From Amphiura filiformis (lineage: Eukaryota; Echinodermata; Ophiuroidea; Amphilepidida; Amphiuridae): a stretch of 64,000 nucleotides of DNA. Under the pieces are notes generated by a model. That model ran no database searches and was not told the origin of the DNA. It was given only the letters and a program-made list of their open reading frames with translations. This document shows positions 1 to 10,965 of the stretch, in pieces. The number at the start of each line of letters is the position of its first letter. Within the stretch, counting starts at the first letter, position 1. The stretch is from contig NC_092646.1 of assembly GCF_039555335.1 (NCBI RefSeq), forward strand, positions 21,163,029 to 21,227,028, read 5' to 3'. The position numbers were made by a program, and so were the translations under genes.

Positions 1-13
1 GGTGTTAAGTTGA

Positions 14-204
14 AAATAATTAGATTAATTTTCAACACTACTTGTTTATTTCGCTTACCGGGAGCGTTTTCGAGGAACTTCCTCGTCGCGCTTCGTCCCC
101 TGTTGTTGTTAGCTAACAACATCGGCTGACGACGAGGAAGTTCCTCGAAAGCGCTCCCGGTAAGCGAAATAAACAAGTAGTGTTGAAAATTAATCTAATT
201 ACTT
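14..204. repeat. Long palindrome (foldback element) in P450 copy B intron
   Basis: The left arm contains CTTACCGGGAGCG and a TTTCAACACTA block; the right arm carries their reverse complements around a short centre near position 110. Each arm is about 90 bp and closely matched. A rearranged relative lies at 4060-4250 in the corresponding intron of copy A, so the element was part of the duplicated segment. Confidence 0.8.
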
Positions 205-690
205 TCATTTTATTACCACTACGTATAAAGCTGCAATTCTGAACAATTAAGCTGTTTGAGACAACCTGTGGTACCGTCTTTCTGTACGGGTACGAGTCAT
301 GGGTAATCAGTAGGGACACGGAAAACAAGATCGATGCCTTTGCATCATCTTGCTACAGAGATCACACCACTAAAATTAAGGTCCAACCCTATCTGACTGC
401 AGAAATAACAACCAGTGTTTCCATTTGCTAACCATACCTGGTGCATTTTAATGCAAAAGAGTTTGAAATGAAGGTTGATGTGCCCATTTTTTGGTGATAG
501 TTGTGCTCTGCGGATGTTTTTCTTATCATCCAAGCATAAAAAGATAAAAAATATTACAATTCTGACATTTTAGGAAGGTTTTTTGGTTTCATGCATCAAA
601 TGACGTCACAACAGTCATAGAGGCGCTGAGCTGTAGGCTTTGGTATGGTTTCAATGCACCACTACCAGAATACGAAAAATTGAGCCGCTA
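205..690. repeat. Intron segment shared by the two P450 copies
   Basis: This stretch aligns with 4252-4740 with few differences, including the shared words GTACCGTCT and GAAATAACAACCAGTG. It is the left part of a segmental tandem duplication that covers intron, exon 1 and 5' flank (about 14-1590 versus 4060-5560). No coding content beyond that. Confidence 0.75.
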
Positions 691-719
691 AACTATCAAC
701 TCAGTAGCAACCGATGACG

Positions 720-811
720 TTGTCTTGGTCCCAGCCGGTTTGTGTTCCTCTGTCACTAAACAAACGGTTTGTTTAGTGACGAAGGAGTACAAATCGGCTG
801 GGACCGAGACT
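720..811. mobile_element. 92-bp palindromic insertion next to exon 1 of P450 copy B
   Basis: Arms of about 42 bp (outer part CTTGGTCCCAGCC, inner part GTCACTAAACAAAC) meet back to back. The element is flanked by a perfect 10-bp direct repeat, ACCGATGACG, at 710-719 and 812-821. The aligned copy A intron lacks it. Duplications of 9-10 bp are typical of Mutator-like elements, so this may be a tiny MULE-derived foldback. Confidence 0.65.
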
Positions 812-863
812 ACCGATGACGATGATGATGTGGAGGTTTTAGTAAATTTGGATTTTGGAATAC

Positions 864-1257
864 CTTTTGCTCGTAAAAGTTTGTGAAATTTTCCCCTTGA
901 GCTGAAAGGTGGTCTCCAGTTGAACTCTTCACAAGTTAAAGACTCGTATACTGCCTCATAGCCACTGATAACGACAGCTCGCCCGAATGGAGTGTGTAGC
1001 AGACATACAGGTCCATACTTCTGGCCAGTAAGTAGATCATGCTTTGGTATTTTGCTTAAATCCCTTATGAACTGTGGAAGACAACCGAACACTGGCCATG
1101 ATCTTGGACCAGGCGGAGGATTTTTGATTCGTCTACCATGTCTACGATGTTGGTGTACGATGAACGTGAAAATGAGAAATACAGTGAAGCAGAGTAATGC
1201 AGAGCGAACATTAAGAAAGGTTACTATGCCCGCCACAAGATCGTACACAACAGCCAT
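864..1257 (-). CDS. Cytochrome P450 (CYP2-type), copy B, first coding exon; rest of gene off the left edge
   Basis: Codes for the N-terminus of a microsomal P450 mono-oxygenase. It starts with ATG at 1257, has a hydrophobic membrane anchor at about residues 15-35, a basic stop-transfer stretch (HRRHGRR), the proline hinge PPPGPRSWPVFG, and the conserved run GYEAVYESL. The open frame continues to 688, but coding should stop at 864: the codons AAA G are followed by the donor gtattc, at the same place where copy A joins exon 2 (K-G-I-I-L-A-S). The final 175 nt of the open frame are intronic and contain a palindromic insertion (720-811). Transcription runs leftward, so exons 2 onward would lie before position 1. 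Nearly identical to copy A (4806-5178), but with an intact ATG. The family assignment is firm; whether the gene is functional cannot be judged here. Confidence 0.85.
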
Positions 1258-2120
1258 TTTTAATATTAAATACTACTAGCTATACATGCGCAAAATAATC
1301 TGTTCTCGATTAACCTTTGGAACTCTCTAAAATGCACGATTGAATAGTCAATCAAAAAGAATGAATTTTTCAATCCAACCGTCCCTAATTAGGGACAAAT
1401 CGTTTTCAACTGTATATTCAGTCGGGTGATTTGAATTTTTCAATTTTTTTTCAATCATAGGGAGTGATTCTCAATCTTTTACAATCTTTTAGTAATTAAA
1501 GTTAGGGGCAAATCTTTTTCGATTGAATTTTTATTACAAGCGATTGATTGTTTTTCAATCTTAAGCCGTCCCAAATTAGGCAGTACATAGTGAATCGGAC
1601 AGAATGTGGTGTGGGTGGGTGCATGAAATAGGCCGAGGAGTGTTCGCGGAGGGAGTGTGGGTGGGTACCGTCAGTAGCGTAGCCAGGGGGCAGCTGCCCC
1701 CCCCGAAAAAGTCTTGCCCCCTCTTGCCCCCCCCTGGGATGGTGACCGCCCGACATTTAAGACTTTTTGTGTTTCTGACCAAATTTACATTATATTTTGC
1801 CATTTTAACCTAAAAGTGCACATTTTTGCACGCTTCGCGCGAATTTATTCAATTTATGTACCATATTTCACCAGTTTAACTTCAATATGGCTGAAATACA
1901 CCATATTTGGCGAAAAGGGGACCAAAAATACTACCTTTATGTGCATTAAAATAATGTCAGTTCAAGATTATGGTATATTTACCTTCTTTTTCAAATCGGT
2001 TTTCCCTTTTTATAGGTCAGTGTGCTTATTTATATAGACTTTTTAGCCTGGTTTGAGCATTTTGTTTGAGTATGGTCCATTCAGGACCCACGTGTGTCTC
2101 CATACAGACCGAGCATTTAA
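1258..2120. repeat. 5' flank of P450 copy B and spacer to exon 2: repeats only
   Basis: From 1330 to 1600 lies an AT-rich repeat rich in ATTGAAT/TTCAATC words with the phrase AATTAGGGACAAATCGTTTT. It recurs at 5265-5560 and 18950-19420. Around 1670-1760 is a fragment starting CAGTAGCGTAGCCAGGGGG, like the ends of hAT-type elements. I searched the minus strand here for a heme-loop exon (CxGE codons) and found none. Confidence 0.55.
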
Positions 2121-2176
2121 ACAAACACATTAACCCCAGACATTAACAAACAAAATAAAAAACAGTAGTAATCTAC

Positions 2177-3127
2177 CTGCACTGAAGACTATCTGTCCAG
2201 GAATCTTCTTGACCTGTCCTTCTTCATCCAGAAACCTCTCCGGTTTAAAAACGTCAGGCTCATCGAAGACGGAAGGGTCTCGTGTAACGGAGTAAAAATT
2301 GGATACTATTTTGGTATCTTTTGGGATAGTGTACCCCCGAAATTCCACCTGTGATCTGGTATGTCGTGCCATCACGAAGACTATGCTTGCAAACCGCTGT
2401 GTCTCATGGATAACAGCTTCTGTATAGGGTAGATTAGGTTTTTCGGATAGTTTTGGTAAACGATCCCGTCCAACTACTGAGTCAATTTCTTCCTGTACAC
2501 GCTTTTGTACATCAGGGTATTCTAGCATGTACAAAAGTGCCCAGCGTAAGGTGACTGACGTTGTCTCCGTTCCTGCTAAGAAAAAGTCGTGTACCACAGC
2601 CACCAATTCGTCCTCGCTTAGATGTGTTTCAATACCTTGTTCTTTTTTCATCTGCAAATCTTTCAAATAAACATCAATAAAGTCTCTCATATTTTCTTTG
2701 TCGTGTGTATCGCGATGTAAATTCACAATATCTTTCAGCTTTAATCTAAGCTGCACTAAAGATGGTAACCCTCCTTTTGGAAAGAATGGTATCTTGGCTA
2801 AAAATGGAATCATATTTAGAAGTATTCCTACAGCAGTGTGACTTAACGAATCTTCCAGAATATATAAAAGGTTCGTGAACTTAGGATCATGGTATTCAAA
2901 TCTTTTCCCAAAGACAACTGAGCATATAACATTGGTAACTGCATTTTTGAAAAGATTGCTTGGGTTAAAAGGTTTCCCATTACAAGTAGCAATTTCATGA
3001 ATCAAGCATTCACTTTCTGAAGCAATTTGATCTTCAAAGCTTCTTTTGCCAACACCAAAACTTCTGAGAAATGTCAATGAGAACCTGTGATGCTCCTTCC
3101 ATAGATCGCCAGATGCAAGGATGATAC
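2177..3127 (-). CDS. Cytochrome P450 (CYP2-type), copy A, exon 2 (middle and most of C-terminal half)
   Basis: A 951-nt uninterrupted exon with about 316 codons. The acceptor (tttatag) at 3128-3129 makes the first residues IILASGDLWKEHHRFSLTF, the usual WxxHRR-type helix C region. Further on are the I-helix motif AGTETT with its proton-relay threonines, the K-helix E-x-x-R (ETQR), and the PERF motif (KPERFL). The exon ends at FSA-G with donor gtagat, the usual phase-1 position of the last CYP2 intron just before the heme loop. The heme exon (FxxGxRxCxG, axial cysteine) should follow, but I find none on the minus strand between 2176 and 1258. It may be lost, or lie to the left of copy B. Reading frame and motifs are undamaged, so the exon either decayed recently or is still used. 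Confidence 0.88.
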
Positions 3128-4059
3128 CTATAAAGATTTAAAGACAGTGTGAAAAGATTTGAGCACAATGGTTCCGAGTTTAATAATAACTGTTCTCCTC
3201 TATAATCGGACTGTTTGTGTGCGTGTTTGTAGGGGGGGGGGTGTTTGTGTGGGCTATATAGGGGCAGTACAGTGTGTGAAACAACATTTTTCTCTGCACA
3301 GTCCAACATTGTGGTAGTATACAAGATTGGTGTGTGTTCATATAAAATCTTTCCTTGGCAAAGATTTCGCACAACGTTATGCGTTTTGATGTTAACGTAA
3401 CTCCAACCAAGATGGAAGATGCCTTCCAAGTACGGTAGAGGAGACCTTTGGAGACCTCTTCTGGCATGGTTGGAAATGGCTATTCTGCGATGTTTTAGTT
3501 TTATGTGGTTGTTTGGGTCGAAAGCCCACAGACCACAGTTTCACTTTGTCGATGTGTGTTAGTTTCATCAAAAAAGCAGACAAACGATGTACTTTTGACC
3601 AGTGAAACTTGCAGGATATGTAAAGACTTAGTGTGTGCTAATGATGACACGTATTAAATTTGAATTGTAGTAGACGTGTAAATAAAGAGTAATTATTGAA
3701 AAACGGAAGCACCCAAAATTGCACTAATTCAGTAAAACATCTGCCAAGTCACCCAATATAGAATAACATGTTTTTTGGCCCCCAAAGGACAAAATCGTAA
3801 ACTTTTTCGCGCTTTGCGCGCATTCAAATAGCAGATTTCATGTTGATATGGGGCTAAAATAGAATTTTTTTCACGTGCTTTGCGCGCAAATGTCCTAGTA
3901 ACATCTGAACAAAATATGTTAGTTCCCCACTATATTATACGTAAACCAAAATTTGGCAACTGACTTGAATGCACATGCATGCCTTCCTCGGCACGTGAGT
4001 TCAGGGCCTCCAAATTTTGGCCTGGCCCAGGCCCATAAGGTATATCCCGCCCTGGTTAA
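3128..4059. other. Intron 1 of P450 copy A, left part
   Basis: Contains a G/T-rich microsatellite-like stretch near 3210-3260 and AT-rich sequence. I see no gene, RNA or well-defined repeat other than its place inside the intron. Confidence 0.4.
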
Positions 4060-4755
4060 AGGCTTTCGAGGAACTTCCTCGTCGTGTGTCGTCAGCCGAT
4101 GTTTCGCTTACCGGGAGCGCTTTTGAGAAACTTCCTCGTCGCGCGTCAGCCAATGTTATTATCTAACAACATCGGCTGACGACGAGAAGTTCCTTTAAAG
4201 CGCTCCCGGTAAGCGAAATAAACAACTATAGTGTTGAAGTTTAATCTAATTACTTTCATTTTATTACCACTATGTACATGATGTATGAATCTGCAATTCT
4301 AAACAATTAAGCTTTTTGAGACAACCTGTGGTACCGTCTATCTGTACGGGTACGAGTCATGGGTAATCACTAAGGACATGGAAAACAAGATCGATGCCTT
4401 TGCATCATCTTGCTACAGAGATCACACCACTAAAATTGAGGTCCAACCCTATCGGACTGCAGAAATAACAACCAGTGTTTCCATTCGCTATTAACCATAC
4501 CTGTTGCATTTTAATGCAAAAAAGTTTGAAATGAAGGTTGATGTGCCCATTTGTTGTTGATAGTTGTGCTCTGTGGATGTTTTCCTTATCATCCAAGCAT
4601 AAAAAGATAAAAAATATTACAATTATGACATTTTAGGAAGTTTTTTTGTTTGGTTTCATGCATCAAATGACGTCACAACATAGAGGCGCTGAGCTGTAGG
4701 CTTTGGTATGGTTTCAATGCACCACTGCGAAAAATCGAGCCGCTCAACTATCAAC
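4060..4755. repeat. Intron segment of P450 copy A, duplicate of 14-690
   Basis: Begins with a rearranged version of the foldback at 14-204 (the block GCTTACCGGGAGCG occurs inverted around 4110-4215), followed by sequence closely matching 205-690. It lacks the 92-bp insertion at 720-811. Confidence 0.7.
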
Positions 4756-4805
4756 TCATGACGATGATGATGTAGGGGTTTTAGTAAATTTGGATTTTGG
4801 AATAC

Positions 4806-5178
4806 CTTTTGCTCGTAAAAGTTTGTGAAATTTTCCTCTTGAGCTGAAAGGTGGTCTCCAGTTGAACTCTTCACAAGTTAAAGACTCGTACACTGCCTCA
4901 TAGCCACAGATAACGACAGCTCGGCCGAATGGGGTATGTAGCAGACATACAGGTCCATACTTCTGGCCGCTAAGTAGATCGTGCTTTGGTATTTTGCTTA
5001 AATCCCTCAAAAACTGTGGAAGACAACCGAACACTGGCCATGATCTTGGACCAGGCGGAGGATTTTTGAGTCGTCTACCATGTGTTCGATGTTGGTGTAC
5101 GATGAACGTAGGAATGAGAAATACAAAGAAGCAGAGTAACGCAGAACGAACATTTAGAGAGGCTACTATGTCCGCCAA
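4806..5178 (-). pseudogene. Cytochrome P450 copy A, exon 1 with start codon lost
   Basis: Matches the copy B exon almost residue for residue (hinge PPPGPRSWPVFG, GYEAVYESL, RGKFHKLLRAKG) and ends at the same donor (AAAG|gtattc at 4805). It should splice to the exon at 2177-3127 across a 1.7-kb intron. The ATG that aligns with copy B's start is present (near 5189-5191), but 13 nt are missing after it, so it reads MTYWRT-stop. The P450 frame upstream runs N-D-L-L to a stop without ATG; the frame is open only from a TTG at 5178. Unless a noncanonical start or an upstream spliced exon supplies the start, this copy cannot make the membrane anchor. A pseudogene is the simplest reading. Confidence 0.75.
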
Positions 5179-5264
5179 TAGGTCATTTTAATATTAAATA
5201 CTACTAGCTATATATACATGGTCAAAATAATCTGTTCTCGATCATTAACCTTTGGAACTCTCTT

Positions 5265-5560
5265 AAATTGCACGATTGAATATTCAATCAAAAAGATTGA
5301 ATTTTTCGATCTCGCCGTCCCGAATTAGGGACAAATCGTTTTCGACTGTATTCAGTCGGGTGATTTGAATTTTTCAAACATTTTTCAAATCCAAAGGAGT
5401 GATTCTCAATCATTTACAACTTTTTAGCGATTCAAGTTAGGGGCAAATCATTTTCGATTGAATTTTCAGTAGAAAGGATTGATTTTCATTGATTTTCAAT
5501 CTTTTGTCGTCCAAATTTTCCAGTTGAAAAAAAAAGATTGAAAATGTTCACTCTAAAACA
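5265..5560. repeat. AT-rich interspersed repeat (ATTGAAT family), second copy
   Basis: Matches 1330-1600 upstream of the other P450 copy and 18950-19420. The core reads GTCCCGAATTAGGGACAAA, then GATTGAAT-type words. Because it lies upstream of both exon 1 copies it belongs to the duplicated segment. Confidence 0.55.
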
Positions 5561-5799
5561 GATTGAAATCTCATTTCATGTCATTTGGCAGTATGCCCCC
5601 TAACATAGTGAAATCACTTTTTTGCCCTGATATTGAAGGGTTTAATGCACTCCCCCTTCGGGGCTCGTGCATTAGACGCATCAACATCAGCGCGGGTGCA
5701 TTATTTTGTATCATTCCTCTCCCAAGAAGTAATACGCGTTCATTAACCTATAATTAGGCTGATGGAATATTTTTATTATTTTATTCATTGGCTAATATA

Positions 5800-5963
5800 C
5801 AAATATTAACTGTCTATGAGTGTGATGGTCGAAATATAATCACGAGGTGAAAGATGGATTGTTCCATTCCACGAGCCGGAACGGCGAGTGGAATGGAACA
5901 ATACCTCTTTCACCGAGTGATTATATTTCGACCATTACACGAATTTAAGACAGTCAATATTTG
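5800..5963. repeat. Palindromic foldback, 164 bp
   Basis: The outer arms CAAATATTAACTGTC and GACAGTCAATATTTG enclose longer inner arms (GGTCGAAATATAATCAC and its complement, then CCATTCCAC) meeting near 5878. The sequence around it (5561-5799 and 5964-6895) has no gene I can support. Confidence 0.75.
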
Positions 5964-6896
5964 TTTTATATCACTCGCACATAAATTGTATTACTAAATA
6001 CAATTTAAGGTAGGAAATACATTTTTTTCATCAACATAACACCATGTTTTGCCGTGATATACTTCACCTTTTGGGGTCCACCCCATAACTAAATCGGCGA
6101 GTCCGAGAGTCAACGCACGGCTTGGCGCAGGCGCACTACGGCAAAGCACATGATGGTAAAAACTATCACACGGAGAGGCTGATGGTAAAAATGATAAATG
6201 GCAATCAACAAATGAACTGTCTAGGATTTATGTATGAGAGATAGAATTAATAATTATACACATTTTCTACATTGTAGTAGCTTCCAGTTTAGGTCCGGCA
6301 GGTGTTTAAACGTTGCAGATAACGTCACGTGGTCGTGATGGTCGGTAACGTTATCATCTGTAATGGGGTCATGTAGTCTGGATCAGGTGGCGAGTAGCAT
6401 GATGGTCGGAGAGAGCTGGCAAAACCGCTCTGCCGTATGGCATTTTCCATATACCCGGTTAGTTTTGTGGGGTTCATTATCGAACCCCAACGGTTTTAGC
6501 TTATATTTATGTTATTTATTAACAAAGGCCTATTTGTTTGTGATATTTCAATCGTTTTAAAATTTCAAAATAATCCCATTCATACACGGTTGACGATGGA
6601 AATTGACTGAATTTAGAGAATGCACCGCGCATACCACCTGGTCTGGATGAGGGACAACGCCCATTATTCGAGGCCATAGTGAACGTCCGTAAGGTCGAGA
6701 ACTGTCAAATTTCACAAGTGTTATAATGCTGATTGATTGTACCACTACGTACCACCAACTTTTGAAAATAATATTATTATTATTATCATATCAAATGTTA
6801 TCATAAAACTACAATATTGTCATGGTCATAAACAATACAATCATTAACAATTATGTTCAAATGTAAGTGTACGATGGAAACTGTTAATGCACAGAT
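5964..6896. other. Noncoding spacer
   Basis: Mixed sequence with a short inverted repeat around 6316-6362 (CAGATAACGT / ACGTTATCATCTG). Short open frames here show no recognisable protein features. Confidence 0.35.
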
Positions 6897-7366
6897 TTTA
6901 AAGCCTTAATGTACGATCTTTTTAGATTTTTAGATTTTTCTTTTTTTCTTCCTAATGATAATATGCAATCATTATGAAAGTTCCCAATACATTTGGACGC
7001 GAAAACATTGGAAGTTTACAAAGAAACAACATCATAAACTTCTCCTCTATCACTCGGAAATATCTCGCACTATTTGGATTAGGACAGCGAGTGCGGCCTC
7101 AGAGTTAGTCTCCTACGCAGCCAGTTTGGTTACGCTCCCTCCACTGGCTGCGTAGGAGACTACGATTTGCGAGTCCTTCCGACATATTATCATAATCTAA
7201 AAATTATGATAATATGTTGGACCAACAGAAAATCATCCCGTTTTACTACAAATAGGGCTCATAGATTTAAGTTGGAACATGTGTAAGTATTACAAATGTG
7301 CCAAAAAATCGGTTTTGAAAAAAATAAAGGTATATTCTGAAAAAAGATCGTACATTAAGGCTTTAA
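6897..7366. mobile_element. Foldback element with a nested hairpin
   Basis: Terminal inverted repeats of about 27 bp carry AAGCCTTAATGTACGATC on the left and the complement on the right. Inside, 18-bp perfect arms AGTCTCCTACGCAGCCAG at 7107-7124 and 7144-7161 form a separate hairpin. No transposase is encoded, so it is non-autonomous. Confidence 0.65.
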
Positions 7367-7859
7367 GTTATCGGTTGTTTGATGGCATGTAAATATTTTA
7401 TCATGAAATATATGGAATAAGTCATATTATTTGCCTAATTTAAATTTAAAATGTATGTAAATTGCGCCCTCAGTTTCCACACAAATGCGCAGTTTATAAA
7501 AAAAGCAGAAAAAATGAATAATTTTATATTGAAACGAGAATCTATGTTTAAAATAATTATGTGTATATTAGTGTGATAACTGTTGGTATTGTAATATAAT
7601 GTTTTGTTAGAAAAGGTTAACAAATGATCACATCAAACAACCGTGCGTAATGAAGGGGGTAATTACCATGATTACATGTTGTGATGTGATGTGTTTATGT
7701 GGCAGATAGGGCCTACGACTTTCTTGTTCTCACCATAAACTTGTACAAAGTGACGTTACATTTGGTTAAGCGGTTAATTAATTTGAGACATGAAATACGG
7801 TTTAAAGTATGCCCATTTCCTAATGCATTAATAACTGAATTTCTCCCAAAAATGTAAAT
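7367..7859. other. Noncoding spacer
   Basis: AT-rich sequence; I see no gene or structured repeat. Confidence 0.3.
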
Positions 7860-8130
7860 GGGGTATTCCATTTAAAATCCACACTACCCTTGTTGAAGAT
7901 TTTGGAAATATCTTCCGCAGGTGAGTGTGAATTTCAAATAGAATGAAGACTAGACATTGAAACTCACTCTCCCTGAGTAGATGATTCAGGTTGAATCCTT
8001 CTCAGATGGTGTATGAAATTCGAATGGAGTTGCCTAATGTGTTCATTCCATTTGAAATTCATACTCCCCTGTGGAAGATATTTCCAAAATCTTCCACAGG
8101 AGTAGTGTGGATTTTAAATGGAATAGCCCA
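7860..8130. mobile_element. Palindromic MITE, family F2 (GGGCTATTCC ends)
   Basis: The ends GGGTATTCCATTTAAAATCC and its reverse complement enclose repeated CTTCCACAGG-type blocks and central direct/inverted copies of ATTTGAAATTC. The same family occurs at 40278-40432 and three times in tandem at 43240-43870. Confidence 0.65.
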
Positions 8131-9224
8131 ATTACAGCTTTATTGAATTACCCTAATTATAAAAGTTACATACTCCTGCTGGAGTTTGAACGATCGATAA
8201 TCGATTATTGAACAATAAAGATTACACATCAGCTTGAATACGGTAGAACAATTCCCAGAAATTGAACCGATTGATTGGCTGGTTATAGCTGTACCAGCTT
8301 GTACAGGGTTGCAGAGTTACCATGGTTACCGTTGTAAACTACCAACTACGCAATTTCCCTATCCTACCAGTCCACTATTTATAAATAGCAATATATAAAT
8401 TCTTGATAGAGAGAAATGGAGATTGCCATTATGGCTGGGCGCCTGGAGAGTTGACCTCTAGCACAGTGGGTGGTCTTCCTGTACTTTTCAATGGTAAGGC
8501 AGTTGACTTCAGCAACAAGTCGCTCAAAATTTGGTGTGTTTTACCGAATAAAAACCATTATAAAATGAATGGCGCTCGGTAAATTTTAAAACGCTTTCGG
8601 TAACTTTTCTCTAAAATCAGTTTCTCATAACATATGTAAGTTACAGGATCCCCCAATCTTTTTGGCACATATCATTTTTGTGAAAATTCATGAATACCGA
8701 CAACTTGTTTTCCTATTCATTTGTATGGAGTGAATACTTATCTAGATACTCTTTGGTGATACGATGTTGTGTAATGGCTGCGCCCATATACCCCATGGTG
8801 ATATATAAATAGCTATTTATAAATAGTGAATACAGGACTGACTACATTAGAAAGCTTGTGATTTCCAAACGTACGTTTTACGCCCGTGCATCTATTCGCT
8901 GTAGAAGTACCATAGCAATAGAAGAATACAATTTTGACTATATCGCCTTGCACTACAAGCAGGTTGCGCTCTTCACCTGTGTATGTCTGCAATCACAGTG
9001 TTGAATACAATACCGCTCTTTTCAAAGATACCAATCTTACAGGTGCGAGTGATCAGCATGATATGGTTCAATGCATAGGTAGCGCGTGAACGTTGTAGTG
9101 CAGGGCGATATAGTCACAAATTGTATTCATCTATTGCTATGGTAGTTAATCCGATTATTACGTCATTTCTACGAGCGAACAGCTGTAACAACTTGTAAAG
9201 TGTTGCAGCGTTACCGTTGTAAAC
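8131..9224. repeat. Composite of inverted repeats
   Basis: A pair of arms carrying TATTTATAAATAG (around 8378 and 8812) faces each other. A second foldback at 8908-9144 has about 40-bp arms that begin TACCATAGCAATAG and include TATATCGCC. The block TTACCGTTGTAAACTA occurs at about 8327 and 9210, so an older repeat has been split by later insertions. Confidence 0.55.
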
Positions 9225-9850
9225 TAAACACAGCAAAATTAAAAAGTCTCCACTAGTTCCATCCCCATTTAATCAGAGTCTGATGAGTTTATGGCAAAAT
9301 AATTCATATAATAATTTTCTATACACTTTCCGTCGAAGGTTGATACCAAATTTGTTTAAAACAATTGAATCATCGTGAGCATATGAACCGTTGTTTGGAA
9401 ATTCGTGCAATTTTAAAAATGACATAGGGAATTGTATCACGTACCGGAGCTAGCGTGAGTGCCAAGAATTATGTCGCCTGAATAGGCCGGCAGGTAAAAG
9501 GTTTACCAATGCATGTCAAAATGCAAGTCAAATACCCCGCTCTTTCAATTGTGCGCAGGCAAGTGTACACAATGATTCCTGTACGGGTTGCTTCAGGCCA
9601 CATAATAAGCTGATACCATGCATTGGCTTTTGCGTGGTCAATTCGTAATTTGTCATTTTTAAAATTGCACGAATTTCCAAACAACGGCTCTATGCTCATA
9701 ATGATTGAACTTTTGATATCAAATTTGGTATCAACATTCGATGGAAAGTGTATAGAAAATTATTATATGAATTATTATGCCATAAACTCATCAGACACTG
9801 ATTAAATGGGGTTGGAACTACTGGAGACTTTTTTAATTTGGCAGTGTTTA
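9225..9850. mobile_element. Foldback element, family F5, copy 1
   Basis: Left end AAACACAGCAAAATT, then AAGTCTCCACTAGTTCC; the right half is the inverted complement ending GGCAGTGTTTA. Arms are roughly 300 bp. It is flanked by TAAAC on both sides (9220-9224 and 9851-9855) and interrupts an older repeat seen uninterrupted at about 8335-8365. A second copy is at 19662-20285. Confidence 0.7.
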
Positions 9851-9855
9851 TAAAC

Positions 9856-10600
9856 CAACTGTGCAATTTCCATATCCTACGTCAGTGCATCTATTCAAAT
9901 ATCAGTGAGAGTGATTTTGAATAGATCCACGGGCGTATGTCAATACGTACGTTTGGAAATCGCAAGCTCTCTATTTGAAACATACTGCAGTTACTGTCCG
10001 TTTTCCTATACACAATACACAGTGCTCTCACCATTGACGCGCGACCTTTACAAATAGTGTATGTTAGAAGTATAGGCATTTGCCTAGTTAACATCACTGT
10101 GTGAAAAATAACCGGTCAATATTTAAAGTACTCTTCTGAAATTCTAGAAAATATAGTTTTGTAACATGTCCTAAATTTTTAGCCAATTTAGGTGTTTGGA
10201 AGTATTCGCACTTTTGTGTTTTAGGAAGGATATGTAAACGACAGATAACACCAAAAAATATGAAGAAGTTATTTCCAAACCGTGTTACGGCCCACAGCCA
10301 TTATGTTTCTCATTTTCAAGAATGTGGTTAACAATATGCACAGTAATTGTTACCTTGCGTTTGCTTTATAATCGTTCACCCAACTGAAACTATAATACCA
10401 GCTCATTGCTCATTGCACAGGCAAAACAGCAACATGTGTGTGTGATTTAACCAGAGAAGATCTGATGTAACATAGTTGAGCTGTTTTCAATGAGTGTTAT
10501 CTTGGTTTAATAGCTTTTAATGGGGTTTAAGTCCTGCAAAGGTCGTGGTGAATTCTACTGTAGACATGACTGCATCATGAGTGAAGTATCTGTGCCTACC
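9856..10600. other. Noncoding spacer
   Basis: Begins with the right part of the repeat split by the F5 insertion. The remainder shows no gene I can support. Confidence 0.3.
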
Positions 10601-10965
10601 GGAGTATGACACTATAGGGGTCTACCGATGTGGGTTTTTTTTCGATAAAGGGGTCATTCAGTGTGGCATCCGAAAAAATTGGGTGATTCATTGTGGGACC
10701 GCTAAAGATCGGGTGTCATTGACAGTGATCGATACCTTTCTGGGCAAAAAATGTGTAACGTCGTTTTCAAAAATTTGCAATTTTGAAGCGAAAATGTTAA
10801 ATTTGTTCAAAATGTGAGTGAAGCGTGCAAAAATATGCATATTTGGTGTACAATTTTAAAAACACGGGGTCAATGTTGAAAAAATGGGGTTATTAGGTGT
10901 AAGGATTGTCTAAAAATGGGGTCTATTGACAGACACATGACGCATACCAATATAGGGATTGCCCC
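10601..10965. repeat. Decayed GGGGTCATT-type repeat
   Basis: Repeated phrases such as GGGGTCATTCAGTG and GGGTGATTCATTG resemble the much clearer element at 23218-23700 (GGGGGTCATTGGGTA). The clear terminal repeats are missing here, so it looks old or truncated. Confidence 0.45.

Noticed and set aside
688-863. Extension of the P450 exon 1 open frame (serine-rich tail)
   Set aside because: It lies after the splice donor shared with copy A and mostly consists of the palindromic insertion, so it is intron, not protein.
1258-2176. P450 heme-loop exon
   Set aside because: I looked for minus-strand codons for FxxGxRxCxGE after the exon 2 donor and found no match.
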